A stretch of DNA of 64,000 nucleotides from JACDAN01 sp963834825 (GCA_963834825.1 CAWICZ010000007.1:242553-306552), one strand, 5' to 3'. Positions 8,683-17,042 are shown, counted from the stretch's first letter. The notes: generated from the sequence alone by a model not told the origin. Numbers and translations are program-made.

Positions 8683-9186
8683 ATGGCTGGGAAGGCCGAT
8701 TTCACCGAGCAGGAGTGGGAGACGCTGCAGAAGGGCGTGACGGGAGCCGCGTTCCTGGTCTCGCTCGCCGATCGCGGCTTCTTCGACACATTCAAGGAGG
8801 TGGGTGCGCTCGGCAAGTACCTCTCCCAGGCGCGGGAGAAGAGCACGAGCCCGCTCATTCGCGAGCTCGCCGCGGTACGCGGCACCGGGTTCGGGCTGAC
8901 CTCGTCGCCGGATGAGGTCGAGAAGGGGGCGATGGAAGCTTTGCGCTCCTCGACGGCCACGCTGCAGGCGAAGGCGCCAGACGAGCTCGAGGCCTATCGC
9001 GCATTCGTGATCGAGGTCGCGACGGCTGTGGGGGACGCCGCGAAGGACGTCGGTGCAGCCGAGACCGGTGCGATCGACAAGATCAAGGCGGCGCTCGAAG
9101 GCGGTACGCACGCGCCGGCCGAGACTGCCGCGCCGGCCGCGACCGCCCCCGCGGCACCCGCGTCACCGCCGGAGAGCCAGAGCTAG
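8683..9186 (+). CDS. Conserved-looking hypothetical helical protein with Ala/Pro tail
   Basis: The ATG at 8683 is preceded by a strong GAGAGGAGGGAG ribosome site. The 167-residue product is mainly helical (FTEQEWETLQKGVTGAAFLV, RELAAVRGTGFG, DELEAYRAFVIEVATAVGDA) and ends in a low-complexity Ala/Pro-rich tail. There is no signal peptide or membrane segment. I do not recognise the family. Its stop overlaps the convergent glycoside hydrolase gene by four bases. Confidence 0.6.
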   Translation: MAGKADFTEQEWETLQKGVTGAAFLVSLADRGFFDTFKEVGALGKYLSQAREKSTSPLIRELAAVRGTGFGLTSSPDEVEKGAMEALRSSTATLQAKAPDELEAYRAFVIEVATAVGDAAKDVGAAETGAIDKIKAALEGGTHAPAETAAPAATAPAAPASPPESQS

Positions 9187-10451
9187 GAGTCCGAAAGAAA
9201 AGGCCCGACGGGCAGCCAGCTGCGGTGGTCGCCGCCGCCGTCCCCCACGGCGCCGTCGAGGAGATCCCTTAGCCCCCGCGGCTTGACCCGACGCACGGAA
9301 CGCGTCATGGCGACCTGGTGCTTGCGGGCCGCCCGCGCCAGCGACTGGAACGCGTAGAAGCTGGGCTTCCGGCGCCCGCCGGCTGAAACGAGCCCGGACT
9401 GCCAGCCGGTCGGCCGCGCCTCGTCGCGCGCGAGGAACCAGAGCAGCATCTCGATCCGCGGGTTCCGGCGAGCGATCCCGTAGGCCTGGCGCAGGTAGGT
9501 CGCCTGCCGCGCCCAGGCCACGCCGAAGATCCTGTCGGGCGGGCTCGTCTCGTAGGCGTACTCGGTGATCCAGATCGGCTTCCGCCCGTAGAGCTTCGTC
9601 ACTTCGCTGACGAGCCGCTGGATGTTCCCGAGCGTGACCGCGCGGGGGTTTCGCGGCTTCGCGCCGGGCGCAAATTTGGGATCGCCCGAGTACGGGTGAT
9701 GCGCGTAGGCGTCGAAATTCCGCAGCCCGGCGGCCTTCACCGCGCGCAGGAACCCGATCGGGGCCACCGACGGCCGCTTCGTACGCGGTGCGTTGTTCCC
9801 GCGAGCGGTCGTGACGCCGCAGGCGACCTGCACGCCGCGCAGCAGCGTCAAGTGGATCCCGTCGTAGATCGCGTTGCAGATCCGAGCGTAGTCCCGCGCG
9901 CTCTGAACGACCCACCGCCCGCCGATCCGCCGCCACTGCGGCTTCAGTCCGAGCGGGATGTTCGGCTCGTTCCAGGCTGTCCAGAGCGAGACCCGCGGAA
10001 GGACGATCCCGTCGGCGCGCCGGTAGAGGCCGCTGTAACGGATCGCCGCCGCGTAGGCGAACTCACGTAGCCGCACGATGTTCTGCGGCGCCACGTTGAG
10101 ATCACGCCCGCCGTTCGCCCACCAGGGCGTTCCGAAGATCGTGAAGAGGACGCGAACGCCGCGGTTAGACGCCGTCAGGACCGCGGCGTCGTACTGCGCC
10201 CAGTCGTAGGCGGGGTCGCCCGGGTCGGTGCCGTAGTCGGGGCGCTCGCGCGCGACGCCGTATTGCCCGCCCCAGGCGAGCGTGATCCGAACGATCTGTG
10301 GCCGCAGCGTGCCGAGCGTCGTGCCGAAGCGCTGCTGGCTGCCGAGCGCCTCCTGCGTATCGACGAGGCCGAGCTGAAGCGAGGTAGATCCGGCCGCGGG
10401 GGTGGCGAGCACCGCCGCGCCGACAATTGCGACCAGCGTCGCTCGGCCCAT
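9183..10451 (-). CDS. Secreted clan-A glycoside hydrolase
   Basis: A signal peptide (ATLVAIVGAAVLATPAAG) leads a ~400-residue TIM-barrel enzyme. WTAWNEPN carries the acid/base Glu at the end of strand 4, and ITEYAYET carries the likely nucleophile Glu of strand 7; this is the GH5/GH39-type clan-A arrangement. The ATG at 10451 was chosen over one two codons upstream. Substrate cannot be told from sequence; beta-xylosidase, cellulase or mannanase-like activity are all possible. It is the only gene on its transcript that can be seen. Confidence 0.75.
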   Translation of the reverse strand: MGRATLVAIVGAAVLATPAAGSTSLQLGLVDTQEALGSQQRFGTTLGTLRPQIVRITLAWGGQYGVARERPDYGTDPGDPAYDWAQYDAAVLTASNRGVRVLFTIFGTPWWANGGRDLNVAPQNIVRLREFAYAAAIRYSGLYRRADGIVLPRVSLWTAWNEPNIPLGLKPQWRRIGGRWVVQSARDYARICNAIYDGIHLTLLRGVQVACGVTTARGNNAPRTKRPSVAPIGFLRAVKAAGLRNFDAYAHHPYSGDPKFAPGAKPRNPRAVTLGNIQRLVSEVTKLYGRKPIWITEYAYETSPPDRIFGVAWARQATYLRQAYGIARRNPRIEMLLWFLARDEARPTGWQSGLVSAGGRRKPSFYAFQSLARAARKHQVAMTRSVRRVKPRGLRDLLDGAVGDGGGDHRSWLPVGPFLSDS

Positions 10452-10554
10452 TAACAAAAGGTACCGCGATGTTGTTAGGGGGGCTTGAAAAGTGGGTTAG
10501 GTGTCGCCGGGTCAAGGCTCGAGCTCTCGAAGCCGTCCTGCCGGGACCGGTCTC

Positions 10555-10567
10555 GGTGTCAGACACC
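10555..10567. repeat. Perfect 13-bp palindrome in intergenic region
   Basis: GGTGTC-A-GACACC is a perfect palindrome, followed seven bases later by GTGTC. It lies in the 178-bp gap between the glycoside hydrolase start and the ion-channel stop, both on the minus strand. It could be a terminator stem for the channel gene or a small dispersed palindromic element; no U-tract follows. The rest of this gap shows nothing further. Confidence 0.4.
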
Positions 10568-10629
10568 AATTTGTGTCAAGACGACTTCGTGCCAACTCTG
10601 TAACTGTTGCTCCACAGGTACGCCGAGGG

Positions 10630-11502
10630 TCAGCCCGCTTTCGCGTCGCGCACGTGCAGCTCGCGCTCGAGCTCGTCGAGCGCCGAGCGCAGGATCGCGA
10701 TCCGCTCCGCCACGGGCGCCACCTCGTCGGGGCGAACCACCGGCCGGCGCTCCAGCTCCCGCGCCTCCTCCATCGAGTTGAGCACGATCCCGATGAAGAC
10801 GTTGATGACGACGAACGCCGCGATGAGGATGAAGCTGACGAAGAAGATCCACGACCACGAGTGGATCTCCATCCCTGCCTCCATGTATCGCGGGAAGTCC
10901 TCGAGCGTCAGCATCACGAACAGGGTCAGCATCGCCTCGCCGATGTTTCCCCACTGCTGCGGCAGCTCGTCGCTGAAGAGCTGCCAGCCCACCATCCCGT
11001 AGACGAAGAGGATCAGCGTCGTCAGGATCGCCATGCTGCCGAGTGGCGGCAGGCTCCTGATCACGCCGGTCATCAGGATGCGCACGTCCGGAAGCAGATG
11101 GACGACACGGACGATCCGCGCCAGGCGCGCGAGACGGAAGATCGTTGCGTTGCTGCCGAAGCCGGGGAGGAACGCGATTCCGATGACGATGAAGTCGAAA
11201 ACGTTCCAGCCCTCGCGGAAAAACTGCACGGGCCGCCGATAGGAGGCGATCCGGAGCAGGAGCTCGACACCGAAGAAGGCGAGGAAGAGGTTGTTGAGCA
11301 GGTCGAGGGTGCCGCCGTGCTCCTGCTCGAGCCCCGGGTAGGTCTGGAGCCCGAGCACGAGGGCATTCGCGAGGATGACGACGACAACCGTGGCCGTGAA
11401 CGCCGGCGCGTCGACGACGCGGGCAAGCCCGTTCCTCATCGGCCGCAGCTTGACGAAGGCGTCGGAGGTGGAGCCGGCGGGCCGGACGGCCCGCCGGCTC
11501 AC
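10630..11502 (-). CDS. Bacterial voltage-gated-type (NaChBac-like) ion channel
   Basis: A six-helix channel subunit. S1 starts at TATVVVVILANALVLGL. The voltage-sensor S4 carries Arg at every third position (IFRLARLARIVRVV). A pore region with filter TLEDFPR lies before S6 (WIFFVSFILIAAFVVINVFIGIV). A C-terminal coiled coil (ERIAILRSALDELERELHV) is typical of tetrameric bacterial Nav channels. The filter differs from the common TLESW. The first start, GTG 11502, lies at the edge of a 13-bp hairpin; ATG 11439, just before S1, is a likely alternative. A 51-codon acidic ORF lies four bases upstream. Confidence 0.88.
   Translation of the reverse strand: MSRRAVRPAGSTSDAFVKLRPMRNGLARVVDAPAFTATVVVVILANALVLGLQTYPGLEQEHGGTLDLLNNLFLAFFGVELLLRIASYRRPVQFFREGWNVFDFIVIGIAFLPGFGSNATIFRLARLARIVRVVHLLPDVRILMTGVIRSLPPLGSMAILTTLILFVYGMVGWQLFSDELPQQWGNIGEAMLTLFVMLTLEDFPRYMEAGMEIHSWSWIFFVSFILIAAFVVINVFIGIVLNSMEEARELERRPVVRPDEVAPVAERIAILRSALDELERELHVRDAKAG
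11471..11500 (-). terminator. 13-bp perfect hairpin between small ORF and ion channel
   Basis: GAGCCGGCGGGCC (11471-11483) pairs perfectly with GGCCCGCCGGCTC (11488-11500) around a GGAC loop. On the minus strand it follows the stop of the 51-codon ORF by six bases and precedes the likely channel start ATG at 11439. It may act as a terminator or attenuator that limits channel expression. There is no U-tract, as is common in GC-rich actinobacteria. The structure is seen; the role is inferred. Confidence 0.6.
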
Positions 11503-11506
11503 AGGA

Positions 11507-11662
11507 TCAGGCTCGGACGAGCTCCCGCTCGGGCTCGCGCTCGAGCTCAGGCTCCTCGGCCTCGGGCTCGTGCACGACCTCGATTACGCGCGGCTCCTCG
11601 TCCTTGCGCCGCTCCTCTTCTTGCAGAAGCTCCCATTCCTGCCATCTCTGGGAATGGCACAT
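11507..11662 (-). CDS. 51-residue acidic protein upstream of ion channel
   Basis: This short ORF has one of the best ribosome sites in the window (AGGAGGTGAG, about 7 bases before the ATG). The product starts MCHSQRWQEWE, then is dominated by Glu/Arg (EEERRKDEEPR, EAEEPELERE), so it is probably disordered or a charged helix. It ends four bases before the first possible channel start, with a strong hairpin in between. It may be a leader/attenuation ORF or a channel partner. No known family is recognised. Confidence 0.65.
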   Translation of the reverse strand: MCHSQRWQEWELLQEEERRKDEEPRVIEVVHEPEAEEPELEREPERELVRA

Positions 11663-11727
11663 GCGGCGCTCACCTCCTGCTGAAACTGTACGCCTTCCGC
11701 TCTGAGAGTGTCTGGCATCGTTCGGTC

Positions 11728-12246
11728 GTGAGGCTCGCGGTTGCAGCGGGGCTCGTCCTCGTCGTCGCAATCGCAGTCGCGGTCTGGGTTGCACGCGATG
11801 ACGACGGCGGCTCCAACGCGCACGACGGCGTCGTCGCGCGTGTCAGCGACGGCGACACCGTGCAGCTGCGCGACGGCGAGCGCGTCCGCCTCGTCCAGAT
11901 CGACGCACCGGAGCTGGGCACAGGTGAGTGCTACTCGGCGGCTGCCCTGCGCGAGCTCCGGCGGCTGCTGCCCGCGGGCACCCCCGTCCAGGTCGAGCCC
12001 GACCTCGACCGAATCGACCGCTTCGGCCGCACACTCGCGTATGTCGACCGGGATGGCACGCTCGTCAACCTCGCGCTGGTCGAGCTGGGCGCCGCGGCGC
12101 CGTGGTTCTTCGCCGGCCAGCACGGCCGCTACGCGGATGACTTGCTCGACGCGGCCCAAGAGGCCAAGGCCGAGCGGCGAGGCTTGTGGGGCGAGTGCAG
12201 GCGCACGGAGCTCGACCCGGGGCGCCGCCTCAGTGCTCTGCCGTAG
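11728..12246 (+). CDS. Membrane-anchored thermonuclease-family (SNase-like) nuclease
   Basis: An N-terminal hydrophobic anchor (LAVAAGLVLVVAIAVAVWVA) precedes a staphylococcal-nuclease fold. The metal/substrate motifs are SDGDTVQL and VRLVQIDAPELG, the second Arg lies in DRFGRTLAYV, and the C-terminal helix motif is AKAERRGLWG. At about 172 residues it matches the family. GTG at 11728 is the start that fits the anchor. It probably degrades DNA or RNA outside the membrane. It is convergent with the phosphatase gene. Confidence 0.85.
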   Translation: MRLAVAAGLVLVVAIAVAVWVARDDDGGSNAHDGVVARVSDGDTVQLRDGERVRLVQIDAPELGTGECYSAAALRELRRLLPAGTPVQVEPDLDRIDRFGRTLAYVDRDGTLVNLALVELGAAAPWFFAGQHGRYADDLLDAAQEAKAERRGLWGECRRTELDPGRRLSALP

Positions 12247-12249
12247 GCC

Positions 12250-12735
12250 TCAATCGGCCCAGGAGACGATCATTTCGCGCTGTACCGCGGTCTCGGGCGA
12301 GCTGCGAGCCGCCGTCCTCGTCCCGGCGCGAAGGCGGGAGATGGCCTCGAGTGCGTCCTTCGGCGACGCGCCATGGCGCACGAGAAAGCAGCCGACGACC
12401 GTCCCGGTGCGCCCGACTCCGCCGTAACAGTGGACGTACACGACGCCGCCCGTGGCGAGCTCCTCATCGATGAGATCGAGGATCTCGCCCATCTCGGTCG
12501 TGCTTGGGCAGCCGAAGTCGGGCACGGGCTTTCGGATTGCGCGCAGGCCCTCGTCGAGCTCGGGCTGATACGGAACGAGCCCGTACTCGCCCGGCTCGGT
12601 CAGGTCGACGAACAGCGTGACTCCAAGCTCATGGAGCCGGGCAATGCTTCGCCGTGTCTCAGGCGTGGCGGCGCGGCCCGGATACTCGCCGGCTAGAAGG
12701 CGACCCTCCTGGACCCAGTAGCAATCCGGAAACAT
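12250..12735 (-). CDS. Cysteine-based protein phosphatase (PTP/DSP-like)
   Basis: This 161-residue enzyme carries the signature HCYGGVGRTG (general CX5R loop) around residue 100. It has an upstream Asp-rich loop (VDLTEPGEY) and helix structure typical of dual-specificity or tyrosine phosphatases acting on proteins or small phosphates. No signal peptide is present, so it is cytoplasmic. It lies downstream of the VOC gene but is separated by a strong hairpin. Confidence 0.85.
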   Translation of the reverse strand: MFPDCYWVQEGRLLAGEYPGRAATPETRRSIARLHELGVTLFVDLTEPGEYGLVPYQPELDEGLRAIRKPVPDFGCPSTTEMGEILDLIDEELATGGVVYVHCYGGVGRTGTVVGCFLVRHGASPKDALEAISRLRAGTRTAARSSPETAVQREMIVSWAD

Positions 12736-12752
12736 GGTCCGCGTGGTGCGTG

Positions 12753-12783
12753 GGGGAGGGCCGCAACCGCGTCGGCCCTCCCC
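12753..12783 (-). terminator. Rho-independent-like hairpin after the VOC gene
   Basis: GGGGAGGGCCG (12753-12763) pairs with CGGCCCTCCCC (12773-12783), an 11-bp perfect stem with a 9-base loop. It lies between the stop of the VOC gene at 12796 and the phosphatase start at 12735, on the same strand, so it should end the VOC transcript. Confidence 0.65.
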
Positions 12784-12795
12784 TCACAAAGTCCG

Positions 12796-13269
12796 CTAGC
12801 TGGTCGCCATCGAGGCCATGAAGTCCTCGGAGCGCTTCTGCATCTCCTGAGGCGAAACGTCCTCGATATGGGTGGCGATCGTCCACGAATGGCCGAACGG
12901 GTCCTGGATCGACCCGAAGCGGTCGCCCCAGAACATGTCGTCAGGCTCCATCAGCGACGTCGCACCGGCATCGATCGCCTGCTTGTAGAGCGCGTCGATG
13001 TCGTCGACGTACACGAAGATGCTGACGCTCGTCCCGCCGAGCTCCTTCGGTGTCTTGGTGCTCGCTTGCGGGAACGGGTCGGAGAGCATGATGAGCGAGT
13101 CTCCGAGCTTGAGCTCCGCGTGCATGATCGAGCCGCCCGGCCCGTCCATGCGCACGGTCTCCTTGGCGCCGAGCGCGCGCGTGTAGAAGTCGATCGCCTC
13201 AGCGGCGTTCGGGACGGCGAGGTACGGGGTGACGGTGCTGTACCCCTCCGGAACTGGCTGCACGGCCAT
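12796..13269 (-). CDS. VOC-family (PhnB/glyoxalase-like) protein
   Basis: The 157-residue protein has the paired beta-alpha-beta-beta-beta modules of the vicinal oxygen chelate superfamily: TVTPYLAVPNAAEAIDFYTR, then DRFGSIQDPFGHSWTIATH. It is closest in style to the PhnB/3-demethylubiquinone-type subgroup. The metal-ligand positions are partly present (HAELKLGD, DPFGH). Substrate unknown. A hairpin terminator follows it. Confidence 0.85.
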   Translation of the reverse strand: MAVQPVPEGYSTVTPYLAVPNAAEAIDFYTRALGAKETVRMDGPGGSIMHAELKLGDSLIMLSDPFPQASTKTPKELGGTSVSIFVYVDDIDALYKQAIDAGATSLMEPDDMFWGDRFGSIQDPFGHSWTIATHIEDVSPQEMQKRSEDFMASMATS

Positions 13270-13365
13270 GAGTTCTCCTTTCGGCGGCTTTACTCCAACC
13301 TCTCGATGCTAGTGGTTTCCCACCGTGTGTCGGCTTCACATCGGTGAAGGTTCTGGATCAGCCGA

Positions 13366-13617
13366 TCAGGCTGGTGAGCTGTCCTGGCCGAGCGTCCGGT
13401 CACGGACGGCGAGCCAGGTCGCGAAACGTCCGCGAGCCGTCCGCAGCCACGCGCTCAGCTGGTCGTCGAACGCCTCGATCTCGTCGCGAAGCTGAAGGAG
13501 GCGGAAGTCCAGCAGCCGCATCTCTTCACACATGTGAGCCGGGATCGTCGAGCGCTCGACAGAGGCTCCACAGTCGGGACAGGGCTGGAAACGCGACTCC
13601 GGGAGGGCACCGAACAC
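13366..13617 (-). CDS. Small zinc-ribbon-like hypothetical protein
   Basis: The 83-residue product has CPDCGAS near residue 13 and HMC fifteen residues later, a probable Cys-His zinc site. A helical stretch (EEMRLLDFRLLQLRDEIEAFDDQL) that could form a coiled coil follows. It is separated from paaK by ~65 bases on the same strand. No function is assigned. Confidence 0.6.
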   Translation of the reverse strand: MFGALPESRFQPCPDCGASVERSTIPAHMCEEMRLLDFRLLQLRDEIEAFDDQLSAWLRTARGRFATWLAVRDRTLGQDSSPA

Positions 13618-13682
13618 CGTACGTGCTTAAACGGCCACCTGCGGCGACGGTTTGCACCAAACGATCAATCTTTCGTAAAGGT

Positions 13683-15008
13683 TCAGCGCAGTGTGCGGCG
13701 GTCGAGCACGCGCTGGAGCTTTCCGCCTTCAGAGCGCGGCACCGTGCCCGGTGCCTCGAGGCGGACGGGCAGTGAGCAGCCGACGCGTTCCCACAGGTGA
13801 CGTTCGGCCCGCTCGCGGAGCTCCCGCACGTGGTCGAGCTCGCCGCCCAGGCTGTCCGTGCCGGCGTCGCGCAGGAACGCCTCGCTGACCTCGACCTCCA
13901 CCTCGGCCTCGTCCAGCGTGCCGCTGCGGCTGACGACGACGCGGTAGTTCGGCGTCAGCTCCGGCAGCTCCAGAAGCGCGGCCTCCACCTGCGTCGGGTA
14001 CACGTTGACGCCGCGGATGATCAGCATGTCGTCGGCGCGCCCCTTGATCAGGTCCATCCGCACGAGCGTCCGCCCGCAGACGCACGGCTCCGAGGTCAGG
14101 CTCGTGATGTCCCCGGTCCAGTAGCGGATCAGCGGGAGCGCCTCCTTCGTCAAGGTCGTGAAGACGAGCACGCCCTCCTCGCCCTCGGGGAGCGGCTCGC
14201 CGGTCTCGGGGTCGACGACCTCGGGGAAGAAGTGATCCTCGTTGACGTGTGAGCCGGCGCGTCCCTCGACGCACTCGCACGAGACGCCTGGGCCGATCAC
14301 CTCGGAGAGCCCGAAGATGTTCGTGCTGCGCACGCCGAGGCCGGCGTCGATCTCGCGGCGCATCGCCTCCGTCCAGGGCTCGGCGCCGAGGAGCGCGAAG
14401 CGAAGGCTGATCTCGTCGGGCGCGATGCCGCGCTCCTGAAAGCTCTGCGCGAGCGTCAAGGCGTAGCTCGGCGTGCAGGCGATGACGTCGGGCCGGAAGT
14501 CCTCGATCAGCATCAGCTGGCGCTCGGTCATCCCGCCCGACACGGGAACGACCGCCATGCCGAGCAGCTCGCCGCCGGCGTGGAGACCGAGCCCGCCGGT
14601 GAACAGCCCGTAGCCGTAGGCGTTGTGGAGGACCATGCCCGGCTCTGCGCCGGCCATCGCCAGTGAGCGGGCGTTGACGCGGGCGAAGAGGTCGACGTCG
14701 GCGGCGCTGTAGCCGACCACGGTCAGCTTGCCCGTCGTCCCGGAGGAGGCGTGGATGCGGATGACCTCCTCCCGAGGGACGGCGAACATGCCGAACGGAT
14801 AGGTGTCGCGAAGGTCGTCTTTCCGCGTGAACGGAAGCTCCCGAAGGTCGTCGATGTCGGAGATCTGGGCGGGCTCGACGTCGGCCAAGCGCTCCTGGTA
14901 GAGCGGGACGCGCTCCTTGACGTAGGCGATCAGAGCCCGCAGCCGCGCGGTCTGGAGCTCGCGGAGCAGCCCGCGCGGCAGCGTCTCCAGCTTTGGCTCG
15001 AAGATCAC
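13683..15008 (-). CDS. paaK: Phenylacetate-CoA ligase
   Basis: This AMP-forming CoA ligase activates phenylacetate or a related aryl acid. Diagnostic motifs are the P-loop ASSGTTGK, the hinge YWTGD, and the PaaK C-terminal motif IIRGVNVYPTQVE. The 441 residues are normal for the family. No other paa genes are in the window, so it may be a stand-alone aryl-CoA ligase. A divergent F420/PPOX-type gene starts 20 bases away. Confidence 0.92.
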   Translation of the reverse strand: MIFEPKLETLPRGLLRELQTARLRALIAYVKERVPLYQERLADVEPAQISDIDDLRELPFTRKDDLRDTYPFGMFAVPREEVIRIHASSGTTGKLTVVGYSAADVDLFARVNARSLAMAGAEPGMVLHNAYGYGLFTGGLGLHAGGELLGMAVVPVSGGMTERQLMLIEDFRPDVIACTPSYALTLAQSFQERGIAPDEISLRFALLGAEPWTEAMRREIDAGLGVRSTNIFGLSEVIGPGVSCECVEGRAGSHVNEDHFFPEVVDPETGEPLPEGEEGVLVFTTLTKEALPLIRYWTGDITSLTSEPCVCGRTLVRMDLIKGRADDMLIIRGVNVYPTQVEAALLELPELTPNYRVVVSRSGTLDEAEVEVEVSEAFLRDAGTDSLGGELDHVRELRERAERHLWERVGCSLPVRLEAPGTVPRSEGGKLQRVLDRRTLR

Positions 15009-15027
15009 CCGTGCATTCTCCAGGGTG

Positions 15028-15444
15028 ATGGATCAGACGGAGATGCGCGAGCGAGTCCGAGACGCCCGGGTTGGCCGGCTGGCGACGATCGACGCCGAAG
15101 GCCGCCCGCACCTCGTCCCGATCTGCTTCGTGCTCGAGGGCGAGACGCTCTACTCGGCCGTCGATGAGAAGCCGAAGCGGTCGAAGCGACTCAAGCGGCT
15201 CGAGAACATCCGGCGCCGCCCGGAGGTCACCGTTCTCGTCGACCACTACGAGGAGGACTGGTCGCGGCTCTGGTGGGTGCGGTTGGACGGATCGGCAAAG
15301 GTGCTCGAGGACGGGCCCGACCGGGAACACGCGCTCGCGCTCCTGCAGGCGAAGTACGAGCAGTACCGTGCCGAGCCGCCGACGGGAGCAGTGATCGCGG
15401 TCCAGGTCGGGCGTTGGCGGGGTTGGTCGAGCGCTACATCATGA
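15028..15444 (+). CDS. F420-type PPOX-family oxidoreductase (TIGR03668-like)
   Basis: A 138-residue split-barrel flavin/F420-binding protein. It starts with the family motif RVGRLATIDAEGRPHLVPI and continues with EKPKRSKRLKRLENI and RPEVTVLVDHY, as in F420-dependent PPOX-class enzymes of actinobacteria. ATG 15028 directly follows an in-frame GTG at 15025. It is divergent from paaK. The substrate is unknown; the cofactor assignment is from family knowledge. Confidence 0.85.
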   Translation: MDQTEMRERVRDARVGRLATIDAEGRPHLVPICFVLEGETLYSAVDEKPKRSKRLKRLENIRRRPEVTVLVDHYEEDWSRLWWVRLDGSAKVLEDGPDREHALALLQAKYEQYRAEPPTGAVIAVQVGRWRGWSSATS

Positions 15445-15446
15445 TG
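15437..15446. promoter_or_regulatory. Palindromic operator of the RHH-PIN module
   Basis: CATCATGATG is a perfect 10-bp palindrome, followed by CTATGATG as a partial second copy, immediately upstream of the antitoxin start. RHH antitoxins normally bind such repeats to repress their own operon. The palindrome is seen; the binding is inferred. Confidence 0.5.
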
Positions 15447-15459
15447 CTATGATGCCGTG

Positions 15460-15684
15460 ATGCCGAAGTCGCGAACCACCGTCACCCTTGACGAGCGCGT
15501 GCTCCGAGCGGTTCGCATCAAGGCGGCCCGCACCGGGCGGCGCGACAGTGAGGTGATCGAGGAAGCCCTTCGGCGCGATCTCGGTCTCGACCTGCTCGAG
15601 CGGATCTGGGCGTCGGCCGACCTCGACGAGGACGAGGCGATGCCGCTCGCCGTCGAGGCGCAGCACGAATCCCGACACGCGTAG
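15460..15684 (+). CDS. Ribbon-helix-helix antitoxin
   Basis: The 74-residue protein begins with the RHH strand RTTVTLDERVLRAVRIKAARTGRRDSEVI in pieces typical of VapB/CopG-type antitoxins. An acidic C-terminal tail (ADLDEDEAMPL) would neutralise the toxin. It is followed after three bases by a PIN-domain gene. The ATG at 15460 was chosen over the adjacent GTG. Confidence 0.82.
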   Translation: MPKSRTTVTLDERVLRAVRIKAARTGRRDSEVIEEALRRDLGLDLLERIWASADLDEDEAMPLAVEAQHESRHA

Positions 15685-15687
15685 CGC

Positions 15688-16100
15688 GTGCGGGCGCTGT
15701 TCGACGCCAACGTCCTCGTTTCAGCGCTGCTCTCTCGGACGGGGACGCCTGCTCGCCTCGTCACCCTGTGGCTCGACGCCGCCTTTGAGCTCATCGTGTG
15801 TCCGGCGCTCCTGGGCGAGGTGGAGCGCGCACTCGCGCATCCGAAACTGCGCTCTCGCATCGAGCCGACCGATGCGCAGGGGTTCGTCAAGCTGCTGAGC
15901 GAGCTCGGGGAGATGGTTCCCGATCGCGGACCGACCAGCCTCCGGTGCGTTCGGCGGATCCGGGGGACGACTACCTGCTTGCGCTCGCGGCGCGCGAACA
16001 GGTGCCGCTCATCTCAGGCGACAATCACCTACTGGCGCTCCGCGACCGTGCGCCGGTTTCCTCCCCGCGCGAGTTCCTGGGTCGACTCGCTGACCGCTGA
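15688..16100 (+). CDS. PIN-domain ribonuclease toxin, frameshifted
   Basis: VapC-like toxin: the first acidic residue lies in LFDANVLVSALL and a conserved Glu in PALLGEVERAL. After a frame break near 15940 come the third and fourth acidic positions in DPGDDYLLALA and ISGDNHLLAL, which read in the next frame to the stop at 16100. The two halves together give a normal ~137-residue PIN domain. Either one base was lost in the sequence or the toxin is genuinely inactivated, which is common for toxins. GTG start. Confidence 0.75.
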
Positions 16101-16101
16101 C

Positions 16102-16808
16102 CTAGGAGACGGAGACGGCGAGACCGAGTGGCTCGACCAGACGCTCGAGCTGCCACGCGCGCTCCTCCGCGAACCCGGCGTCGTATCCCTCCGGGTGGAG
16201 GCCCGCCGTCGAGTGGGCGACGATGAAGGCCACGTTCGCAGCGATTGCGCCATGCGTCGCGTCACCCGCGGCGACCGCCTCGAGGTGCGAGCTGCAGCTG
16301 CGGCTCGCGGACTTCGAGCTGACGACCGTCGGCGAGCGCCGTCGTGTCGGCAGCCATGAGCACGAGACCCGCGATCTCGGCCGGCAGCCGTGCTGCCAGA
16401 CCGGGTGCGGCCCTCACGTAGCTCTCGGCGTCGAGACCGCCGAGCTCCCGCGCCTCGTCGTCGTGACCCTCCACGCGCAGCGCCTCGACGACATGCTCGC
16501 GCCCTCTCGCCGCGCACGCGCGGGCGAAGTCGTGGGCCGCGGTCGTCGTTCCAGGCCGCCACGCGCTCCAACAGCCGGCCGCGCTCGGCGACGAGCTCCT
16601 GACCGTCGTCCTCCACGATGCCGGCGAGCTCGCAGGTCCACAGCTCGTCGTCGATCCAACCGAGGAGCCCCTCAGCGTGCATGGCGTGGATCCCCGACAT
16701 GCACCGCTCGACCTCCGCGTCTGCCTCGAGCCAGGTTCCCGGCTCCGGCCATCTGACCCCACTGAAGAGCCCCACGCGATCGGACGAGAGGAACTTGTAC
16801 GCGATCAC
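16102..16808 (-). CDS. Conserved hypothetical protein, frameshifted
   Basis: The N-terminus (MIAYKFLSSDRVGLFSGVRWP, then WIDDELWTCEL) resembles a hypothetical family I have seen in actinobacterial genomes. Two frame changes, near 16540 and 16270, are needed to join it to HVVEALRVEGHDDEARELG and to the C-terminal segment AHSTAGLHPEGYDAGFAEERAW. About 235 residues in total. No catalytic motif is recognised. It follows the anti-sigma gene, nearly overlapping. Confidence 0.6.
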
Positions 16809-17042
16809 TCGACCCGTTTCCAGTCACGGAACGCGGCGAGGAGGTGCTCCTCCATGGCCGGCGGGACATCCTCCTCACGCAGCTCTCCGACCAGCTCGAC
16901 CGTCGTCCTCGTCTGGTCGAGGAACGAACGACACGGCGGGCAGATCGAAACGTGCTCCTCGAAGCGGCGACGCTCGGTCGACGTGAGCCGCCCCTCGTTG
17001 ATAGTCGGTGACGAGCTTGACGATGTCGGCGCAGGTCAGCAT
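16805..17042 (-). CDS. Zinc-finger anti-sigma factor, frameshifted
   Basis: The start ATG at 17042 overlaps the TGA of the ECF sigma gene. The product begins MLTCADIVKLVTDY. After one extra base near 17000 it continues NEGRLTSTERRRFEEHVSICPPC, with the H-x3-C-x2-C zinc anti-sigma motif. The following helices (TVELVGELREEDVPPAMEEHL) end at 16805. About 78 residues, no membrane segment, so a soluble ZAS-type partner of the sigma factor encoded just upstream. Confidence 0.75.

Noticed and set aside
10501..11720. A continuous plus-strand frame extending the thermonuclease 5' by ~1.2 kb
   Set aside because: It runs antisense through the ion channel, has biased His/Arg/Asp composition and no domain; the nuclease starts at the anchor at 11728.
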